A DNA stretch of 64,000 nt from DATBFX01 sp036558305. Its GTDB lineage: Bacteria > Chloroflexota > Chloroflexia > Thermomicrobiales > UBA6265. Positions 1-7,508 of this stretch are shown here, one piece after another (position 1 is the first letter of the stretch; each line of letters starts with the position of its first letter). Position numbers and translations under genes: made by a program. The stretch is from contig DATBFX010000341.1 in the NCBI GenBank assembly GCA_036558305.1, positions 1 through 64,000 on the forward strand, in the 5' to 3' direction. Under the pieces are notes generated by a model, which was given only the letters and a program-made list of their open reading frames with translations, was not told the DNA's origin and did not search any database.

Positions 1-581
1 AGCGGGAACCCGCGCGGGAGGAAGACGTCGGCCGTGGCCGGAAACCGGCTCAACACCGGCATCGCCGCCGCGACGCCCCAGGCGAGCGTCACGTCGACCT
101 CGAACCCTTCCTCCGCGAAGCGGATCGCCGGTGCGAGGGCCTCGTGGAGGGGCACGGTCCCGAATCGCTCCAGGGCGAGGGCGAGTCCGCGGACGGCGCC
201 GGGGATCGAGGCGGCGCGGTGGCCGATGACATTGGCGTCGTCCTTGACTTTGCGCCAACCGTAGGAGATGGCGCCGATGCCTTCGTCCAATTCGAACGTG
301 TCGGGGCCGGCGGCGAGCGGTGCGTCCATCGCGTAGTCGACGACGGTGGTTCTGCCCTTGGCGGTCTCGTGGACGACCATCATGCCGCCGCCGCCGAGGC
401 CGCTGCTCCCCGGTTCGACGACGCCGAGGGCAAACGCCATCGTCACCGCGGCGTCGACGGCGTTGCCGCCGCGGCGCAGCACGTCGAGTCCGACGTGCGC
501 CGCCCGCGGTTCGCGGGCGACGACCATACCATGCTCGCCGACCGCCTCGTCTTTCGCGATCCGCCAAGTGCTCTCCGACAT
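1..581 (-). CDS. ggt: Gamma-glutamyltransferase, N-terminal part (cut by window edge)
   Basis: Gamma-glutamyltransferases cleave the gamma-glutamyl bond of glutathione and related peptides, usually outside the cytoplasm. Translated from an ATG at 581, the first 193 residues carry the family N-terminal signature: a segment reading GLDVLRRGGNAVDAAVT, then GVVEPGSSGLGGGGMMV, and further on HRAASIPGAVRGLALA. The self-cleavage Thr nucleophile lies beyond base 1, so activity cannot be judged. No signal peptide is visible, which is common for the cytosolic-looking bacterial members. It follows the ABC binding-protein gene on the same strand, separated by a hairpin (617-643), which suggests use of imported gamma-glutamyl peptides. 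That link is inference. The family call is secure. Confidence 0.9.
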   Translation of the reverse strand, partial: MSESTWRIAKDEAVGEHGMVVAREPRAAHVGLDVLRRGGNAVDAAVTMAFALGVVEPGSSGLGGGGMMVVHETAKGRTTVVDYAMDAPLAAGPDTFELDEGIGAISYGWRKVKDDANVIGHRAASIPGAVRGLALALERFGTVPLHEALAPAIRFAEEGFEVDVTLAWGVAAAMPVLSRFPATADVFLPRGFP

Positions 582-616
582 GCCGATCCGCTTGCCTCCA
601 TCGCCACCGGCCCGTT

Positions 617-643
617 CCCCTCTCCCGCGCACCGGGAGAGGGG
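617..643. repeat. REP-like hairpin downstream of binding-protein gene
   Basis: Perfect 11-bp inverted repeat: cccctctcccg at 617-627 and cgggagagggg at 633-643, with a 5-nt loop. It lies in the 82-bp gap after the minus-strand stop at 664 and before the GGT start. It is followed on the plus strand by gggggtgagggtcgc, a string that recurs near 47388-47404 at the same place relative to a minus-strand stop codon. There is no T-run, so a REP-like mRNA-stabilising or attenuating hairpin is more likely than an intrinsic terminator. Confidence 0.7.
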
Positions 644-663
644 GCAGGGGGTGAGGGTCGCTC

Positions 664-2229
664 TTACTGCTGCAACCAGACCGATTCGAAGTGCAGGAAC
701 TGGCGCAGACCGACTTTGAATCCCTGCACCGCCGGCGACGCCGCACACAAGATCGGTCGCTCGTGGAGGACGAAACCGGGCGAGGCCTCCTGGACGATCT
801 CCTGCATCCGGAAGTAGATCTGCTTGCGGGCATCTTGATCGACCGTCGCCCGTCCCTTCTTCAGCAGGTCCAGGAACTCGTCGTCCTTCCAGCCCATCGC
901 GCCGCCGTCGGCGGTGCTGATGTCGTAGTCGGTCAGGATCAGGTCGGGGTCGTCGCCCGGCAGTTCCCCGGTCATCCCGAGTTGGAAATCGTGGTTGGTG
1001 AGGACCTCCGTTACCCAGACACCGATCTCCTTGGGGACGATCTCGATGTCGATGCCGATGTCGGCCATGTTCGCCTGGAAGATCTGGGCGAGGTCGGCGT
1101 ACTCGGCCCGGCTCGTGATGTGCTTGAGCTGGAGTTTGAAGCCGTCGCCGTGACCGGCCTCTTGCATCAGCGACTTCGCCTGGTCGAGGTCGCGCTCGTT
1201 GAACGAGAGCGCGTTCGGGTTGAACGCCCAGTTCTCGGGCGGAATGAAGTTGGACTTGATGGCGCCGAAGTTGAAGACGACATCGTCGATCGCCTGGCGG
1301 TCGATCGCGAAGTTCATCGCCTTGCGCACCCGCGCGTCGCTCAGCAGGGGATCGGTCGTCTTGCAGAGGACGAAGTAGGTGGCCGGAGTGACGCCCTTCG
1401 GGAGCGAGAAGACCTGGAACTGCCCGCCCCCCTGGATCTCCTTGGCGCGCGCCAGGGGAAGGGTGTCGGTGAGATCGACGCCGCCGGTCTGGAGGAGGAC
1501 GATCTTCTGGTTCTCGTCCGGCGTCGGCAGAAACTCGACGCCGTCGAGCAGTGGCAATCCCGGCTTGTAGTAGTTGGGATTCTTGGCGACCTTGACGTGC
1601 TGGTTGCGCACCCACTCCACGAAGGTGAAGGGGCCGGACCCGACCGGTTTGGTCTCGTCGAAATTCGGCGCCACGATTTTGAGGTCGGCCAATTGGATGG
1701 GGAAGATCGCATTGGGCGCGTCGAGCGTGAACACGACCGTGGACGCGTCCGGCGTCTCCACCTTCGTCACCGGCTTGACGATGATGGTGATCTCTCCCGT
1801 CGCCCCGATCGCCGGGTCGTTGAGCCTGTCGATGTTGGCCTTGATCGCGGCCGAGTCGATCGGGCTGCCGTCGTGGAACGTCAAGCCCTGGCGGAGTTTG
1901 AACGTCCAGGTGACGCCGTCCGGCGAGTCCCAGGATTCGGCCAGATCGCCCTTCACGCCGTCGCTGAAGTCGTCGTTGATCAGCGCGTCGTAGAGCGCAT
2001 TGAAGACGTCGATGTCGAACAGGGTGTCGCCCTTGTGGGGGTCGATGGTGTCGGGCTCCGCGCCGAGGGTGACGCGAAGGGTGCCACCGGGCGTGCCCGT
2101 GACCTCCGGGGTGGCCTGCGCCAGAACCGATGCGGCGCCGATCGGCAGTGCGGCGCTGCCGGCGACGGCGACTGCCCCGGTCAACAACCGGCGGCGTGTC
2201 ACGGCTGAGCGCAACAGATCGTCTGCCAT
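664..2229 (-). CDS. Peptide/nickel-type ABC transporter substrate-binding protein (Tat-exported)
   Basis: Family 5 extracellular solute-binding protein, about 521 residues. I chose the ATG at 2229 over the upstream 2286 because AGGAGGGG sits just before it and it places a twin-arginine signal (TRRRLLTG, residues 11-18, then a hydrophobic stretch ending near VLAQA) at the N-terminus. The mature part has the family hallmarks: GGTLRVTLG, DTIDPHKGDT, DLAESWDSPDG, FKLRQGLTFHDGSPID and GSGPFTFVEW. It binds a peptide or similar substrate outside the cell and delivers it to the permeases encoded just upstream (3258-4217 and 2293-3261). No ATPase gene lies next to this operon, so a shared or distant ATPase is needed. 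Substrate unknown. Confidence 0.93.
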   Translation of the reverse strand: MADDLLRSAVTRRRLLTGAVAVAGSAALPIGAASVLAQATPEVTGTPGGTLRVTLGAEPDTIDPHKGDTLFDIDVFNALYDALINDDFSDGVKGDLAESWDSPDGVTWTFKLRQGLTFHDGSPIDSAAIKANIDRLNDPAIGATGEITIIVKPVTKVETPDASTVVFTLDAPNAIFPIQLADLKIVAPNFDETKPVGSGPFTFVEWVRNQHVKVAKNPNYYKPGLPLLDGVEFLPTPDENQKIVLLQTGGVDLTDTLPLARAKEIQGGGQFQVFSLPKGVTPATYFVLCKTTDPLLSDARVRKAMNFAIDRQAIDDVVFNFGAIKSNFIPPENWAFNPNALSFNERDLDQAKSLMQEAGHGDGFKLQLKHITSRAEYADLAQIFQANMADIGIDIEIVPKEIGVWVTEVLTNHDFQLGMTGELPGDDPDLILTDYDISTADGGAMGWKDDEFLDLLKKGRATVDQDARKQIYFRMQEIVQEASPGFVLHERPILCAASPAVQGFKVGLRQFLHFESVWLQQ

Positions 2230-2292
2230 GGACCCCTCCTCTCGCTGCGAATCGGACGACCGAACGTGCCGCTGGACCATGAACACCCTCCT

Positions 2293-3261
2293 TCAGTCCT
2301 GTCCCCGTCGGTGCTGGAGTTGGGGATCGAAGGCGTCCCGCAACCCGTCGCCGACGAGGTTCAGACTGAGAACCGCGAGAAAGACGGCCGCGCCCGCGGT
2401 CGCCGAGTACCAACCCGACTGCGTCAGGTACCGCCGCCCCGTCTCCAACATTGCGCCCCAGGAGGGCGTCGGCGGCGGCACGCCGAGCCCCAGGAAGGAG
2501 AGCGCCGCTTCGGTCAGGATCGCGTCGGCGAAACCGACGGTGATTTGCACCATCAGCGGCGTGAGACAGTTGGGGAGGACCGTGCGGAACATCAGGTAGC
2601 CGTGAGCGGCGCCGCAGGCGCGGGCCGCCTCGACGAATTCGCGCTGTTTGACGGCCAGCACGCTGCCGCGGACGATGCGGGCGAACGACGGGATCGAGAC
2701 GATGCCGATCGCGATCATGGCGTTGAGGAGGGACGGACCGAGGGCGGTGATGATCGCCAGCGCCAGGACGATCGCCGGGAACGCCAGGAGCCCGTCCATC
2801 AACCGCATGATGGTCGTATCAAGGCGACCGCCGAAGTAGGCGCCGACCAAACCGAGGAAGGTGCCGATCGTCGCCGCGATCCCCACCGAAACGAGGCCGA
2901 CCGACATCGAGACCCGCGCGCCGTACATCAATCGACTGAGCAGATCGCGGCCGAGTTCGTCGGTCCCGAGCGGGTGGCTGAGCGACGGCCCCTGGAACCT
3001 CATTTTCATCGCGATCGCTTTTGGATCGTAGGGTGCGATGACGGGAGCCAGGATCGCGGTCAAGACGATGACCAAGAAGAGCACGCACCCGAAGAGGGCG
3101 GCCGGATCGCGCAGCAGCCGTCCCATGGCCTGGCGCGAGGCCGAGCGGCCCCGGTGCTGCGTGCGCGAGAGACCGGCGGTCGCCGCCGGCGACGGGCTCG
3201 GGATCGGGAGCGCGGCAGGTGCCGTCAGTTGGCGAGCGGGGCGTGCCACGTCCGATTTCAT
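2293..3261 (-). CDS. Peptide ABC transporter permease, DppC type
   Basis: Inner-membrane permease of the DppC/OppC family, 322 residues from an ATG at 3261 that overlaps the stop of the preceding permease by 4 bases (ATGA). The N-terminal cytoplasmic tail is Pro/Ala-rich. The first membrane helix follows at about residues 55-80 (FGCVLFLVIVLTAILAPVIAPY), then GTDELGRDLLSRLMYGARVS, and the EAA coupling loop around FVEAARACGAAHG. The C-terminus AALSFLGLGVPPPTPSWG and NLVGDGLRDAFDP is typical of DppC. It partners the DppB-type protein at 3258-4217. Ambiguous starts upstream would add a foreign-looking tail. Confidence 0.93.
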   Translation of the reverse strand: MKSDVARPARQLTAPAALPIPSPSPAATAGLSRTQHRGRSASRQAMGRLLRDPAALFGCVLFLVIVLTAILAPVIAPYDPKAIAMKMRFQGPSLSHPLGTDELGRDLLSRLMYGARVSMSVGLVSVGIAATIGTFLGLVGAYFGGRLDTTIMRLMDGLLAFPAIVLALAIITALGPSLLNAMIAIGIVSIPSFARIVRGSVLAVKQREFVEAARACGAAHGYLMFRTVLPNCLTPLMVQITVGFADAILTEAALSFLGLGVPPPTPSWGAMLETGRRYLTQSGWYSATAGAAVFLAVLSLNLVGDGLRDAFDPQLQHRRGQD

Positions 3262-4217
3262 GCCCGTGTCCGATAGCCTTCGCGGATGCGCGGATCGATG
3301 TAAGCATACGCCAGATCGACCAGGAGGTTGACGAGGACGAAACCGGTGGCGATGAGCAAGACGGCTCCCTGGACGACGGCGATGTCCCGCTGCGTGATCG
3401 ACTGCACCATCAGCCAACCGACACCCGGCCAGGAAAAGATCTGTTCGACCACGACCAGGCCGCCGAGGAGTTGCGCGAACTGCAAACCGACGATGGTGAC
3501 GAAGGGGATGAGCGCGTTGGCGAGGGCGTGCCGGACAACGACGATCCGGCTTTGGAGCCCCTTGGCGTAGGCCGTGCGTACGTAGTCCTGCCCGATCACG
3601 TCGAGCAGACTCGACCTGAGAAAGCGCATCTGCACCGCCGCCAGCGTCGCGGCCAGGGCGAGGACGGGCAACGCCGCGTGGCGCAGGTTGTCGACCGGGT
3701 CCTTGGTGAAGGGAACGAAGCCGGCCGGGGGGAACCACCGGACGCGCACCGCCAGACCAAGGATCAGCAAAATCGCCAGCCAGTAGCGGGGTATGCAGTA
3801 GCCGGCCAGGGCGATGATGCGGGAGACCTGATCGATCCAACTGCCGCGCCGGAGGGCCGCGAGCGTCCCGATCGGGACCGAGACCACCAGACTGAGCAGG
3901 ACTCCGAGCGAGGCGAGTTCGAGGGTGGCAGGGAATTTCTCGAGGACGAGCGAGAAGACCGACTGCCCGTTGATGTACGAGGTGCCGAGGTTGCCCCGCG
4001 CGGCCTTGCCGAGCCACGCGACGTATTGCACGTAGACGGGCCGGTCGAGTCCGAGTTCGTGGCGCAGGCTGGCCACCGAAGCCGGATCGGCGGTCATGCC
4101 CAATCGTGCCGTCGCCTCGTCGCCGGGGACGAGTTTGAAGATGAAAAAGACCAACGCCGAGATGACGAGCAAGACGGGCACCAACTGGACGACTCGTTGC
4201 AGCACGTAGGTCGACAT
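3258..4217 (-). CDS. Peptide ABC transporter permease, DppB type
   Basis: Inner-membrane permease of the DppB/OppB family, 319 residues. The ATG at 4217 is preceded by AGGAG at suitable spacing and gives the usual N-terminus with a membrane helix (LQRVVQLVPVLLVISALVFF). Upstream in-frame codons to 4526 would read through the divergent spacer and are unlikely. Family features: VPGDEATARLG, the short LGLDRPVYVQY segment, the EAA-type loop DYVRTAYAKGL, and a C-terminal IDPRIREG. It is the first gene of a three-gene operon (permease, permease, binding protein) transcribed leftward from the 4218-4393 spacer. Confidence 0.93.
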   Translation of the reverse strand: MSTYVLQRVVQLVPVLLVISALVFFIFKLVPGDEATARLGMTADPASVASLRHELGLDRPVYVQYVAWLGKAARGNLGTSYINGQSVFSLVLEKFPATLELASLGVLLSLVVSVPIGTLAALRRGSWIDQVSRIIALAGYCIPRYWLAILLILGLAVRVRWFPPAGFVPFTKDPVDNLRHAALPVLALAATLAAVQMRFLRSSLLDVIGQDYVRTAYAKGLQSRIVVVRHALANALIPFVTIVGLQFAQLLGGLVVVEQIFSWPGVGWLMVQSITQRDIAVVQGAVLLIATGFVLVNLLVDLAYAYIDPRIREGYRTRA

Positions 4218-4393
4218 CAGACGCTGCTCCTGGATCGACGGAGATGCTAGCCGAAATTCGTTGCGTGCGCTCGCATCGTCAGCGGCGGTGCCGGCGGGCA
4301 ATAATGGGCGGCGCGCCAAGATTGTCGCGGCGCCAACGCGATCGGCGCATCCATGCACGGCGTCTGGATCGCGAGACAAACGGGGAATCGGTG

Positions 4394-5287
4394 ATGCGCC
4401 TTCGCGTCGGTTGTCAATTCGCTTACGAGTCGCCGGCGCCGACGCCCGCGGTCGTGCTCGTCCGCCCCCATCCGGCGCCGGACCATCGGATCGTCCGCGA
4501 GGAATGGACGATCGACCCGGAGACACCGAGTCACGGATACCTCGATCTGTTTCAGAACCGGTGCGAGCGGTTGGTTCTGCCCACCGGTTGGTCGACGCTC
4601 CGGTACGACGCCGTGGTCGAGGTCTCGGGTGAACCGGATCCGGTCGCGCCGGATGCGGCTCAACTCCCGGTCGAGCAGTTGCCTGACGAGACGCTGGTCT
4701 ACACCCTGGCCAGCCGCTACTGCCAGACGGAGACGCTCTCGCAGGTCGCCTGGCACCTGTTCGGGCAGTCGTCGCCCGGGTGGGCGCGGGTGCAGGTCGT
4801 TTGCGACTGGGTCCACGCGCATATCCGCTACGGTCTCTTCAAGAGTACGCCGCTGACGACGGCGGTCGACGTCTACGTGGCCGGCGGCGGGATGTGCCGC
4901 GATTTTGCCCACCTGGCGATCACCTTTTGCCGCGCCCTCAACATCCCCGCCCGCTACGTCTTTGGCTACATGCCGGACCTCGGGGTGCCGGAACCGCACA
5001 CGCCGATGGATTTCCATGCCTGGTTCGAAGCCTACCTGGGCGATCGCTGGTGGACGTTCGACGCGCGTTTCAACACCCCCCGCGTCGGCCGCATCCCGGT
5101 CGGGATCGGCCGCGACGCCGTCGACGTGGCGATGGTCACCAGCTACGGTCCGGCGCTGTTCCGGCGGATGGACGTCTGGGCCGACGAGGACGCCGGGGGG
5201 GATGATGACGCCGGGACCTTGGTCGCAGCCGGTGCCGGCGTGCCCGGGCAATCCGAGGCGCTCGTGCTCGGTCGCGGTGAGGATTGA
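4394..5287 (+). CDS. Transglutaminase-like cysteine peptidase family protein
   Basis: Transglutaminase-core protein of 297 residues with the papain-like catalytic triad visible: Cys168 in GGGMCRDFAH, His208 in MDFHAWFEAYL and Asp223 in WWTFDAR. The first 120 residues form the bacterial N-terminal beta domain that precedes this core. I start at the ATG at 4394; the GTG three bases earlier is equally readable. In bacteria such proteins are usually peptidases or amidases rather than protein cross-linkers. No signal peptide, so probably cytoplasmic. The next gene is a paralogue starting 3 bases after this stop, so the two are surely co-expressed. Confidence 0.9.
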   Translation: MRLRVGCQFAYESPAPTPAVVLVRPHPAPDHRIVREEWTIDPETPSHGYLDLFQNRCERLVLPTGWSTLRYDAVVEVSGEPDPVAPDAAQLPVEQLPDETLVYTLASRYCQTETLSQVAWHLFGQSSPGWARVQVVCDWVHAHIRYGLFKSTPLTTAVDVYVAGGGMCRDFAHLAITFCRALNIPARYVFGYMPDLGVPEPHTPMDFHAWFEAYLGDRWWTFDARFNTPRVGRIPVGIGRDAVDVAMVTSYGPALFRRMDVWADEDAGGDDDAGTLVAAGAGVPGQSEALVLGRGED

Positions 5288-5289
5288 CG

Positions 5290-6237
5290 GTGACGGGACC
5301 GATGACCGGGAAGGGTGCGGGAGCGGATTCGGCGTTGCTGACGGCGAACCGGGATATGGTGGACCACCGCGGCGTCGACTGGAAGCGGGTGCGGTGGACC
5401 GCCTATGTGGTCCACCAGCACTTCCGCTACGAATACCCGGCGCGCATCCACGACCTGCGGCACCGCCTCGTCATCGTCCCGCCGGAGCGGCACGGCGACC
5501 AACGGCTGATTACCCACCGTCTGGAGATCTCGTCGCCGACGACGGAGGTGAGGCGAGAGCAGGACGCCTTCGGAAATCTGGTGCTGTCGCTGGCGATCGA
5601 TCAGGTCGCCCAAGCCGTCGAATTCACCGCCTGGATCCTGGTCGAGCGCGACGCCATCGCGGGTCCGGTCGCCGTCTCGGCGGAGACCTACGCCGGTCTG
5701 ACGCTGCGCGAGCCGTCGCCGTTGACCATGCCCGACGGGGCGCTCTGCGCTGCCGCGGAGGGAATCGGCGACACGGGCGGCGATGACTCGGCGCTGGCCG
5801 CGCGCATCAACGAGTGGGTCCATTGCACGCTCCGCTACAGCCACGGCGCGACCGGTGTCCGCACGCCGGCGGCCGAGGCGTTGGCGCTCGGCCGCGGTGT
5901 TTGCCAGGACTTCGCGCACGTCATGCTGGCGCTGTGCCGCCTCCGGGGGCTAGTCGCTCGCTACGTCTCGGGGCACCTGCTCGGAGAGGGCGGCACCCAC
6001 GCCTGGGTCGAAGTGCTCCTGCCCGATCCCGGCCATCCGGGTCGCTACGTCGCTCGTCCGTTCGATCCTACCCACGGTACCGAACCGGGACTCAACTACG
6101 TCACCGTCGCCGTCGGCCGCGACTACGGCGATGTGGCGCCGACCTCCGGGACGTACCGATCCCCGGTTCCAGGGCACTTGGTCGCGCGCAAGCACGTGGG
6201 GGTGACGGCGGTAGAGTATTTCGGCGACACGACATAG
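5290..6237 (+). CDS. Transglutaminase-like protein with bacterial N-terminal domain
   Basis: Second transglutaminase-family protein, about 315 residues. The GTG at 5290 is favoured because GTGAGG lies 7 bases upstream; a TTG at 5284 (overlapping the previous stop) and an ATG at 5302 are alternatives. It has the classic N-terminal region of this family (RYEYPARIHDLRHRLVIVPP, matching the Bact_transglu_N type) and the catalytic triad Cys205 (GRGVCQDFAH), His237 (GTHAWVEV) and Asp259 (PFDPTHG). The C-terminal half matches the arrangement seen in two-gene clusters of circularly related transglutaminase proteases in soil bacteria. Probable role: intracellular peptide hydrolysis. Confidence 0.9.
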   Translation: MTGPMTGKGAGADSALLTANRDMVDHRGVDWKRVRWTAYVVHQHFRYEYPARIHDLRHRLVIVPPERHGDQRLITHRLEISSPTTEVRREQDAFGNLVLSLAIDQVAQAVEFTAWILVERDAIAGPVAVSAETYAGLTLREPSPLTMPDGALCAAAEGIGDTGGDDSALAARINEWVHCTLRYSHGATGVRTPAAEALALGRGVCQDFAHVMLALCRLRGLVARYVSGHLLGEGGTHAWVEVLLPDPGHPGRYVARPFDPTHGTEPGLNYVTVAVGRDYGDVAPTSGTYRSPVPGHLVARKHVGVTAVEYFGDTT

Positions 6238-6253
6238 CGAAGTGGCGGAATCC

Positions 6254-6283
6254 GTAGGGGCGGGCACGGAGACCCGCCCCTAC
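6254..6283. repeat. Palindromic repeat between convergent genes
   Basis: Perfect 11-bp inverted repeat, gtaggggcggg at 6254-6264 and cccgcccctac at 6273-6283, loop of 8. It sits between the convergent ends of the transglutaminase gene (stop 6237) and the MucR-like gene, and supplies the latter's TAG stop codon (6280-6282). It shares the gtagggg...ggg core with the hairpin at 34393-34417. Probably a REP-type element acting as a bidirectional 3'-end hairpin. Confidence 0.75.
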
Positions 6284-7185
6284 GACAGGTCTACGACGTC
6301 GACGCCGAGTGCCGTGGCGAGGCGGTCAATGATCTCGGCAGCCGGTCGGTGTTTGCCGCGTTCGATCAGACTCACATACGACATCGAAATGTCGGCGCGC
6401 TCGGCCAGCCGGCTCTGTGAGAGACCGGCGGCGGTGCGGAGGGAGCGCACCTTCGGTCCGAAGGGGCTCTGTTGAAGTTGCTCATGGCGCTCCTGGGCGG
6501 CGCGTCGCGACAACTCGCGCCGGCACTCGGGGCTGCACGTTTTCCGCGTTTTCTTCGACCAGGGCTCGGGAAAGGTCTTGCCGCAGACGACGCAGGTGAC
6601 GTGCAAGCGACCGCCGCGGGCGATCGAGACCTTGCGCGCGAACTCGGCCCGCCAGGCGGGATCGGCACGCAGCTCGGCGATGCGGGCATGACCGAGGGCG
6701 GAGATTTCCTTCGGGTCGCGGTCGCCGAAGCCGGCCTCGCGGTGTGTCCCCGCCGCCCGGCGTGCTTGCAATTCGATGTTCGCCTTGCGGAGATTTTCCT
6801 CGTTGGCGGCGCGGCGGGCGGGATCGAGCCGCTCTTCCAACCGGGCCCGGCGTCCGCGCGACCAGGAGCTGCGCTGCTCGGGGGAGATCGCCGCCTGCGC
6901 CTGCTGGGCGGCGGTCTGGAAGTTGTCGAAACCGGCCGTGCCGACGCGGGCGGCTGCCTGCTGCCGGCGCAGCTCCTTGAGGGCCGGGCCGTGCAGCCCG
7001 GTGCTCGCCTTCAGCTCGAATCGCTCTTTGTACTCGTCCGGGGTGACACCGTGGACCTGCGTCACGTGACCACCGAGGTTGCCGAAAAAGTCGCCGCAGA
7101 GGTGGCACTGCGCGCGCTCGCCGTCGTCGGCCAACACACCGAGCCGGCCGTGGATCGGGGCGTCCCAAAGGTCTTCGCTTACCAT
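6280..7185 (-). CDS. Ros/MucR-type zinc finger protein with C-terminal XRE DNA-binding domain
   Basis: Probable transcription regulator of about 301 residues. Start ATG at 7185 is preceded by GGGAG; ATGs at 7203 and 7248 lack a good ribosome site. Residues 27-45 form a C2H2 finger (C27-x2-C30-x9-H40-x4-H45) inside CHLCGDFFGNLGGHVTQVHG, and VTPDEYKERFEL follows as in Ros/MucR proteins. The middle (about 95-215) is an Arg/Ala-rich charged segment without a family I recognise. Then comes a CX2C...CX3C cluster (CVVCGKTFPEP...CSPECRRE), and residues 247-301 are an XRE helix-turn-helix (GLSQSRLAERADISMSYVSLIERGK). Three putative nucleic-acid-binding elements in one chain are unusual. Targets unknown. 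Confidence 0.8.
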   Translation of the reverse strand: MVSEDLWDAPIHGRLGVLADDGERAQCHLCGDFFGNLGGHVTQVHGVTPDEYKERFELKASTGLHGPALKELRRQQAAARVGTAGFDNFQTAAQQAQAAISPEQRSSWSRGRRARLEERLDPARRAANEENLRKANIELQARRAAGTHREAGFGDRDPKEISALGHARIAELRADPAWRAEFARKVSIARGGRLHVTCVVCGKTFPEPWSKKTRKTCSPECRRELSRRAAQERHEQLQQSPFGPKVRSLRTAAGLSQSRLAERADISMSYVSLIERGKHRPAAEIIDRLATALGVDVVDLS

Positions 7186-7268
7186 CGTGCGTACTCCCAA
7201 CATCGGCTCACTTGAGCGGCGGGCGCTAATGATGCCACATTCGCCCACGAACGAACGCCGGCTATTTC

Positions 7269-7297
7269 ATAGTACTTGATCAAGATATGGAGTACAA
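7269..7297 (-). promoter_or_regulatory. Candidate promoter with palindrome for the MucR/XRE gene
   Basis: On the minus strand TTGTAC (7297-7292) and TACTAT (7274-7269) are separated by 17 bases, about 80 bases upstream of the start at 7185. The spacer contains the perfect palindrome CTTGATCAAG (7275-7284), a plausible operator, perhaps for the protein itself. Matches to sigma-70 consensus are only moderate (3/6 and 4/6), so this is tentative. I see nothing else in the 7186-7508 spacer beyond the upstream region of the CapA gene. Confidence 0.3.
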
Positions 7298-7508
7298 GAC
7301 GGAAACGCGGCCCGATCGCAGCGATCCGCTCTGGGCCGCCGACCGCCATCCGTGTCGAGCACCGTCGCGCCGATCGGCCGCGTGAAACCTTCGCCCCGGC
7401 GCGCGCGTATCAGCAAGGGAGGGGGAAGACGATTGGCGATCCCTGGCGGTCGAAGGTTGTCCGTGCCCTGCCACCGTGGCTCGATTTCGCGCCAGGCGAG
7501 GTGAGCGC

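Noticed and set aside
443..2413. A 656-residue minus-strand frame over the first binding-protein gene
   Set aside because: Arg/Gly/Pro-rich shadow of the real gene at 664-2229 in another frame; no domain character. Many similar long frames elsewhere (for example 691-2208 plus, 12014-13555 plus, 47687-48457 plus) are the same high-GC artefact.
7476..7508. GTG at 7476 as start of the CapA protein
   Set aside because: Possible, but the GTG at 7509 has a clear GAGGTG ribosome site; the extra 11 residues look like read-through.
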